Positions 59,529 to 64,000 of a DNA stretch of 64,000 bases are shown here, piece after piece. A program made the position numbers and the translations under genes. The notes beneath the pieces are model-generated. The model saw only the letters and a program-made list of their open reading frames with translations, was not told the DNA's origin and did no database searches. Location of the stretch: NCBI GenBank assembly GCA_017164015.1, contig CP071065.1:6911501-6975500 (forward strand), written 5' to 3'. Every line of letters starts with the position of its first letter. The stretch's first letter is position 1. This DNA is from Nostoc sp. UHCC 0702 (GTDB lineage: Bacteria > Cyanobacteriota > Cyanobacteriia > Cyanobacteriales > Nostocaceae).

Positions 59529-60217
59529 TTTTCATAACCGTAATTGATAGCAATTTCTCTTAATAAAGTCAGGCAATGACTCTTCCAGTGAGAGTAAAGA
59601 GTTTGATTGCTGATATTTAACTCTCTAGCAATATCAGCAATTTTATGAGGGGGATTTTGCACAAGTAACCGCATTGCCAACAACTGACAATGGCATTCTG
59701 GATTTTTTCGCGGATAACTGGTTGTTAATTTACCCTCTTGGTCTTGTTGTATGTATTGCTTGATGCGTTTGCCAATACTTTGGCGCTGGGCTTCCTGAAT
59801 TTGGGCTATCTTCAGATCCAGCAAATCTAAGGTGATAGTTGGTGACTGGGGGTCAGCTATGATATTCAACAAAGTTGTTTCGTCGCCCTCTTCGTTACGA
59901 GTAGGTTTGTCTAAACTGAAGGTGTAGTTGCTATCTGGCGTATACAAATCTTTAATCCGCCATTTGAGATAGCCATTAATCCAGATTATTAAGCTTTGTT
60001 GCAACGAAGGCGATCGCGCTTCAAATGTGCAAATTTTCCGGCTAACCCATTCCCAAGTGAGATTCAAGGCTTCTAAATAGTCTTGGTGCGAAGACTTATA
60101 AACGCCAGGGAGTTGTTGAATCACCATCAATAGTTTATTTAATGCTTTCTGTCTCTCTAGACTGGGGTCTGGGTAACGGCATACTTCGCCAATAAGTTTT
60201 TTAAGTTGTTCATCCAC
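59525..60217 (-). CDS. Sigma-70-family (ECF-like) sigma factor
   Basis: A 230-residue protein. The N-terminal half shows a region-2-like segment (YLEALNLTWEWVSRKICTFE, ARSPSLQQSLIIWINGYLKW, RIKDLYTPDSNYTFSLDKPT). The C-terminal part has a region-4-like helix-turn-helix (AMRLLVQNPPHKIADIAREL, NISNQTLYSHWKSHCLTLLR). It resembles the divergent sigma factors encoded next to DUF1822 in cyanobacteria; it is shorter than group 1/2 sigma. It would direct RNA polymerase to promoters of the locus, perhaps its own. First gene of the minus-strand operon; overlaps DUF1822 by 4 bases. Start ATG 60217. Confidence 0.8.
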   Translation of the reverse strand: MDEQLKKLIGEVCRYPDPSLERQKALNKLLMVIQQLPGVYKSSHQDYLEALNLTWEWVSRKICTFEARSPSLQQSLIIWINGYLKWRIKDLYTPDSNYTFSLDKPTRNEEGDETTLLNIIADPQSPTITLDLLDLKIAQIQEAQRQSIGKRIKQYIQQDQEGKLTTSYPRKNPECHCQLLAMRLLVQNPPHKIADIARELNISNQTLYSHWKSHCLTLLREIAINYGYEK

Positions 60218-60687
60218 AACGGTTTTACTCCCAAGCTTATGGGCCTGCTAATTACTGAATTCAAGGACAACAAAGCTTTTGCAGGTTGAGTTTACCTGAT
60301 TTTGAATTCACTTATGGCGTGTGGATGTTACAAATATTCAAATCTTTTTATCCCATTGTCAGAGAAAAATTCATAACGGACTTCCATTCTAAAAAATATC
60401 CCAAATTTTCTTGTGGGGTGGGCATCCTGCCCTTCAGACAAAGGACGGGTGGGGACACCCATCCCACAATTGAGGATAATTTATTTCTTGGAAATCCCTC
60501 ACTCATTTCATAAAGATAGAAAAACTGGATGTAAATATAATAAGAGCAGCAAGCATAAAGAAGCTGTATCTGAGCAACACCATTCTCAGTGAGACTAATT
60601 TTAACAATGATTGCGACAGATGCAGCGCTAAAAGCGACTAACAATAAATGTTCCACAATCCAAAATCGTATTAAATAGGTGTATTGT
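60218..60687. promoter_or_regulatory. Divergent promoter region between sigma operon and PspA gene
   Basis: About 470 bases between the sigma and pspA-like starts. Includes an imperfect inverted repeat (gtggggtgggcatcctgccc ... ggggacacccatcccacaa, 60411-60471) of a type common in Nostoc-like genomes. Both operons must start here, and shared control by the sigma factor is plausible. No gene seen in it. Confidence 0.5.
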
Positions 60688-61398
60688 ATGAAAAAAGTTG
60701 TGTACTGGTTAATGGGTGAAAGAGCAGGACGAACTATAGTTGGTACTTGGAATTGGCTCTGGGGAATGCCTGTAGAATCTGGTGGTAAAGTGGCTGTGGC
60801 CGTAGCTGAGGAATCACTGCAATCAATGCAGGAATCGGTGCAAAAACTGGCTCAAGCTGTAGCTATGCAAGAAGCTTCTTATCAAACAGCTAAAACTAAA
60901 TATCAAACAAAAGTCAAAGAATTACAAACCTTAGAACAGCAAGCAAGTATTGCCCAGCGTAGTGGTAATCAAGAAGCAGCGCGGATGGCGATGACCAAAG
61001 CAATTCAGACAGAGCAGATTTTGCCCAAACTGGAGGAAATGGTCAAGCAAGCCGAAGCAGCTGTGAATGCTTCCAAAGACAAGCTCAACCGGGAACGCAT
61101 GAAGCTAGAAACCTACAAAGCTGACATGCAAAATATGAAAGATATGTCAGAGGTGAATGAGGCATTAGCGATGATTGCCAAAGTCAATAATGAATTTGAC
61201 ATTGGTTCAGCTAAAAGTGACTTTGAAAAAGCTAAAAGTGCAGTTGAACGACGGAATTTACAAACCAACGCTTTAGCAGAAATCTCTGAAAATCCAGCTG
61301 AAAAACTGCAAGCTGACATAGAACGCATGACTATAGACGACGAAGTTGCTCGTCGTTTGCAGATGTTGGATTCAACTACTAATCAATTATCAGAATAA
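60688..61398 (+). CDS. PspA/IM30-like membrane-associated coiled-coil protein
   Basis: 236 residues from ATG 60688; a GTG three codons earlier is possible. The N-terminal amphipathic/hydrophobic part (VYWLMGERAGRTIVGTWNWL) is followed by a long coiled coil (VAMQEASYQTAKTKYQTKVK, LKTLEQQASIA-type) and a C-terminal helix with DIERMTIDDEVARRLQML. PspA/Vipp1 proteins are ESCRT-III relatives that remodel and repair membranes. The usual MGLFDRI start of Vipp1 is absent, so this is a divergent member. It is 9 bases upstream of the PstS-like gene, so they form one operon. Confidence 0.8.
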   Translation: MKKVVYWLMGERAGRTIVGTWNWLWGMPVESGGKVAVAVAEESLQSMQESVQKLAQAVAMQEASYQTAKTKYQTKVKELQTLEQQASIAQRSGNQEAARMAMTKAIQTEQILPKLEEMVKQAEAAVNASKDKLNRERMKLETYKADMQNMKDMSEVNEALAMIAKVNNEFDIGSAKSDFEKAKSAVERRNLQTNALAEISENPAEKLQADIERMTIDDEVARRLQMLDSTTNQLSE

Positions 61399-61407
61399 GT
61401 AAACAGT

Positions 61408-62271
61408 ATGAGTCAAAAAAGCGGGCCGCCTCCAATCGTTTTTATCCTTTTATTTATAATTTTGCTTGGTGGTGGTTACTGGTACTTTTCCAAACAGCAA
61501 CCAGCATCTACAGTACCAGTTACTAATTTTTCCCCAGGCCCAGATTCAGTCCCTAGCGGTACTACTGTGAAGATAGACGGTTCTACTAGCATGGTGACAA
61601 TTAACCAAAATCTCAAAAGAGCTTTTGAGAGGCAGTTTCCTGGTACTAGTGTTGTAGCTACTGCTAACGGTTCTCAAAATGGGATTGCGGATCTGATTGC
61701 TGGTAGAGTGGATATTGCAGCGGTATCTCGACCTTTGACTGCACAAGAACAAAGCCAGGGATTAGTAGCAGTTCCTTTAACTACGGATGCGATCGCTATT
61801 GTAGTTGGCAAAGCAAATCCTTTCAATCAAGGATTAACGAACGCCCAAGTAGCAGATATTTTTCAAGGTAAAATTAATAACTGGTCGGCAGTCGGTGGTA
61901 ACAATGGAACTATCCGAGTCATTAATCGCCCAGCAGTTAGTGGAACCCATCAAACATTCCAAGAAATCGTCCTGAAGGGGGCTAATTTTGGCGCAGGATC
62001 AAACTTTGCAACACTACCACGAGATGCCACAACTCCCCTACTCCAAGCTTTAGGAACTGATAGCATAGGCTATGCTACCTTTGCACAAGTTGCCAATCAG
62101 CAAACAGTGCGAGTTGTTCCCATTGATGGTTTAACTCCAGATGCCAGTGGTTATCCCTACACTCGACAACTTTCTTATGTGTATAAAAACCCTCCAAGTC
62201 CTGGTATTCAAGCGTTCTTGGGTTATGCAACTTCGCCTCAAGGACAGCAAACTATAATTTTAGAGAATTAA
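61408..62271 (+). CDS. Membrane-anchored PstS-like substrate-binding protein
   Basis: 287 residues. An N-terminal anchor (IVFILLFIILLGGGYWYFSK) is followed by a PstS/SphX-like domain: VPSGTTVKIDGSTSMVTINQ, GIADLIAGRVDIAAVSRPLT, TDAIAIVVGKANPFNQGLTN, VADIFQGKINNWSAVGGNNG, INRPAVSGTHQTFQEIVLKG and DSIGYATFAQVANQQTVRVV. The fold is that of phosphate-binding proteins, but no PstABC genes are near, so the ligand need not be phosphate. The same kind of domain is fused to CHAT in the divergent operon. A strong palindrome follows the stop. Confidence 0.88.
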   Translation: MSQKSGPPPIVFILLFIILLGGGYWYFSKQQPASTVPVTNFSPGPDSVPSGTTVKIDGSTSMVTINQNLKRAFERQFPGTSVVATANGSQNGIADLIAGRVDIAAVSRPLTAQEQSQGLVAVPLTTDAIAIVVGKANPFNQGLTNAQVADIFQGKINNWSAVGGNNGTIRVINRPAVSGTHQTFQEIVLKGANFGAGSNFATLPRDATTPLLQALGTDSIGYATFAQVANQQTVRVVPIDGLTPDASGYPYTRQLSYVYKNPPSPGIQAFLGYATSPQGQQTIILEN

Positions 62272-62280
62272 TTATTTAGA

Positions 62281-62308
62281 GTAGGGGCGTACAGCTGTAC
62301 GCCCCTAC
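62281..62308. terminator. Perfect 28-base palindrome, bidirectional terminator
   Basis: gtaggggcgtacag and its exact complement, followed by ttgtg on the plus strand. It lies 10 bases after the PstS-like gene and 45 bases beyond the end of the convergent Uma2 gene, so it may serve both. Confidence 0.65.
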
Positions 62309-62352
62309 TTGTGTATTTGATCCAATAGGATTATATTTATATTTTTCAAAAT

Positions 62353-62994
62353 TCAACTTTGCTCTCTCACCCACTGTCTAAAAGCTCTGAGTGTGGGACT
62401 TCTACCTATACTTCTGCTCTGTTCAACAAAACGGGGAATTACATCAACAATTGGTAAGTTGGGAAAAATAAGGCTAATTTCAGACTTAATATATTTTCCA
62501 TCCTGAAGAATACTAATTTCTAACTTTCCGTCTTCATATCGCCAAAGTTCAGGAACTCCCAAGGCTTCGTAAGCATCAAGTTGAGTTTTGGAAGTAACAT
62601 CAATTTCAATTGCTAAATCAGGTGGCGGATCAACTGTCAAATCTATTCGCTCTTTACCAATCATTTGAGTATGATTTTGAATGTAGAAAGAGTCATCAGG
62701 CTCTACACCAAAAGCCATATCTTCACGCTTAAAGGTGGTTGAGCCAAAAGACTCACAGTCAATTTCTAACTCCTCCAGCAGAATTTTCACCAAATCCCCA
62801 ATGATCACTTTGGCTTTCTCATGCTTTGGTAATGGCATTCTCATCTCCAAAGTTCCCTGGCTATAAGCCAAGCGAGTGGCTCGATGGTCGCCAAGTTCTT
62901 TTAAAATTGCCTCAAATTCTTGCCAGTTAACATTATGAAGTATTACTCTGTGTCCCGGAGGCACACTTAATTGTCGCAATTGAAGTGTTACCAT
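62353..62994 (-). CDS. Uma2-family (DUF820) putative endonuclease-like protein
   Basis: 213 residues from MVTLQLRQLSVPPGHRVILH (ATG 62994). The core reads VILHNVNWQEFEAILKELGD, LAYSQGTLEMRMPLPKHEKA, AFGVEPDDSFYIQNHTQMIG and LTVDPPPDLAIEIDVTSKTQ, then ALGVPELWRYEDGKLEISIL. The PD-(D/E)xK-like layout (Asp in EPDDSFY, Glu/Asp in AIEIDVTSK) is seen. It is a paralogue of the protein at 23177-23824, clearly diverged. Functions of the family in cyanobacteria are not established. Confidence 0.88.
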   Translation of the reverse strand: MVTLQLRQLSVPPGHRVILHNVNWQEFEAILKELGDHRATRLAYSQGTLEMRMPLPKHEKAKVIIGDLVKILLEELEIDCESFGSTTFKREDMAFGVEPDDSFYIQNHTQMIGKERIDLTVDPPPDLAIEIDVTSKTQLDAYEALGVPELWRYEDGKLEISILQDGKYIKSEISLIFPNLPIVDVIPRFVEQSRSIGRSPTLRAFRQWVREQS

Positions 62995-63178
62995 ATAAAC
63001 CACTTGATTTTAAGTTTAAGCTGACAAAAGCTAGTATGAAAGTATGGTAACACCAAATAATCCTTGACTGTCGAATTTATTACGATATATGTAAAAAGTA
63101 AGTGTTGTTAGTCGAACAATATTTCAGGGAAAACTATAACTGTAGCTTCTCTATTGGAACAGAACTGAGAATATAGTT

Positions 63179-63649
63179 ATGGATTTAAATGGATTAATCT
63201 GGACTAAAAACGTTAAACCTATAGATGGTGAACGTTGGGCTTATGAAAGCATATCTACCATATATCCAGACTTAAAGATTTTCGCTTTACACTGGAGAAA
63301 TTTAAAAAATAGAGATGAAATAAATGCCAATACTCCACAACAAGATCAACTGGTAATTTTAATACAACGTAGCAAAGTAACGCATATTGTTAAAATACTG
63401 GATAAGCAATTTTCACGTGATAAATATGCTGGAGACGAGTTTAATATTTATCGTCTTGTGCAAGTAGTTTGGATGGCTGATAATTGGGATATTCCCCCAC
63501 ACACAGATAAAGTATTTGGTTGTGCTATTAGGTTTCCTCCAAATGGGAAAGTAATAAAATTGGATCATTTACGAAAATTCCAAACCCATTGGAAGAAAGA
63601 AGGATTAACGTTTCAACAGCACGTCCAAAAGGTATTAAATATTCATTGA
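63179..63649 (+). CDS. Hypothetical protein, 156 residues
   Basis: No family recognised. The protein is soluble with a Trp-rich, mixed alpha/beta pattern: MDLNGLIWTKNVKPIDGERW, YPDLKIFALHWRNLKNRDEI, QLVILIQRSKVTHIVKILDK, FNIYRLVQVVWMADNWDIPP, and a C-terminal LRKFQTHWKKEGLTFQQHVQ. Low GC and isolation between repeats hint at an accessory gene. The ATG is the first in frame. Stand-alone, about 170 bases from the divergent Uma2 gene. Confidence 0.7.
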   Translation: MDLNGLIWTKNVKPIDGERWAYESISTIYPDLKIFALHWRNLKNRDEINANTPQQDQLVILIQRSKVTHIVKILDKQFSRDKYAGDEFNIYRLVQVVWMADNWDIPPHTDKVFGCAIRFPPNGKVIKLDHLRKFQTHWKKEGLTFQQHVQKVLNIH

Positions 63650-63680
63650 CAATTCCCATTTTTCCCCGCCCCAATCCTTA

Positions 63681-63790
63681 TACCGTTTCACTTTAATTTT
63701 GATACAAATAGGTAGCTCTTGAGCAGGGGTACAGGGGAGAAGGGGTGCAGGGGTGCAAAAGATTTGTATCAGTAATTGAGTGAAATGGTA
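63681..63790. repeat. MITE-like repeat family C
   Basis: 110 bp. The ends taccgtttcactttaatttt and tgagtgaaatggta pair as a 29-bp inverted repeat with about six mismatches, running to gatacaaat on each side. The middle is aggggtacaggggag STRR. Confidence 0.7.
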
Positions 63791-63828
63791 TTACGCCACT
63801 TGCGCTTTGTCTGTCAGCAAACCGCGCG

Positions 63829-63900
63829 CAGAACCCCACCCCCAACCCCTCCCCTTACTAAGGGGAGGGGAGACAAAGCGTAGCTTTGACGGGGTGGGGT
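63829..63900. repeat. GC-rich core of family A without its ends
   Basis: aaccccacccccaacccctc, agcgtagctttg and ggggtggggtt blocks match the core of the family A elements at 5231 and 14201, but the family A terminal repeats are not seen here. This is a solo core. Confidence 0.65.
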
Positions 63901-63956
63901 TATGGCTCTATTGGAACTTAATCAGAACTGCTATATACACGCTTAATCTGATTATT

Positions 63957-63985
63957 TACCGTTACCGTTACCACCGTTACCGTTG
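63957..63985. repeat. Small CCGTTA tandem repeat at the window end
   Basis: accgttaccgttaccaccgt and ttaccgtt hexamers, cut by the end of the window. Nothing else can be said of the last 100 bases. Confidence 0.6.
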
Positions 63986-64000
63986 CTAGCTAGGACACGT

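Overview
The window reads as chromosomal DNA of a filamentous, probably heterocyst-forming cyanobacterium (Nostoc/Anabaena/Calothrix type). Evidence seen directly: genes for photosystems I and II (psaI, psbEFLJ, psbY, ycf48, rubA), plastid-type NDH-1 genes (ndhC-K-J) and the NDH maturation factor CRR6; many HIP1 octamers (GCGATCGC); and very many short tandemly repeated repeats (STRRs such as GGGGACT, GTTGTCA, ATTAGTC, CCCCTCAT and GGGGTGCA units). The genus is inference. I saw no rRNA, tRNA or CRISPR array.

Layout. 0-5 kb: a lipoprotein, a small conserved protein and a 1076-residue protein with five 35-residue repeats. 5-10 kb: psaI, then the convergent rubA-ycf48-psbEFLJ cluster, then the divergent ndhCKJ operon. 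10-12 kb: a decayed IS5-type element with an IS630-type element in its end, itself set in the edge of a MITE-like repeat. 12-16 kb: a TIGR02652-type protein, a gamma-carbonic anhydrase-like protein, psbY and folC. 16-23 kb: a sugar-type binding lipoprotein and the pilM-N-O-Q type IV pilus operon. 23-30 kb: a Uma2 protein, HU, cobD, an unusual flavoprotein, a phytol kinase-like protein and a receiver/DUF3685 protein. 30-48 kb: a NACHT/pentapeptide protein, a FurC/PerR-like regulator, crr6, a GT9 transferase, ispD, scpB, a DUF760 protein, an HtrA protease, a LysM/M23 protein, a cysteine hydrolase, a pentapeptide membrane protein, ispG and a Ctp protease. ispD and ispG both serve the MEP isoprenoid pathway. 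47-56 kb: a lone tnpB with a divergent 55-codon gene, exported proteins of unknown function, a glycosidase-like gene broken by an in-frame stop, a CAP protein, a pterin dehydratase and an ATPase missing its N-terminus.

The most interesting locus is 56.5-62.3 kb. On the minus strand a sigma-70-like factor, a DUF1822 protein and a membrane-spanning CHAT peptidase fused to a PstS-like binding domain form a tight operon. Divergently, a PspA/IM30-like protein is followed by a second membrane-anchored PstS-like protein. Inference: an outside-in signalling or envelope-stress device that couples ligand binding outside to a caspase-like protease and an alternative sigma factor inside.

A second theme is repeat invasion. 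At least seven families of MITE-like repeats with terminal inverted repeats occur, often nested. STRRs have also entered reading frames in frame (folC, cobD, the DUF3685 gene, the end of the glycosidase pseudogene) and supply the start-codon neighbourhood of other genes (scpB, the flavoprotein, the phytol kinase-like gene).
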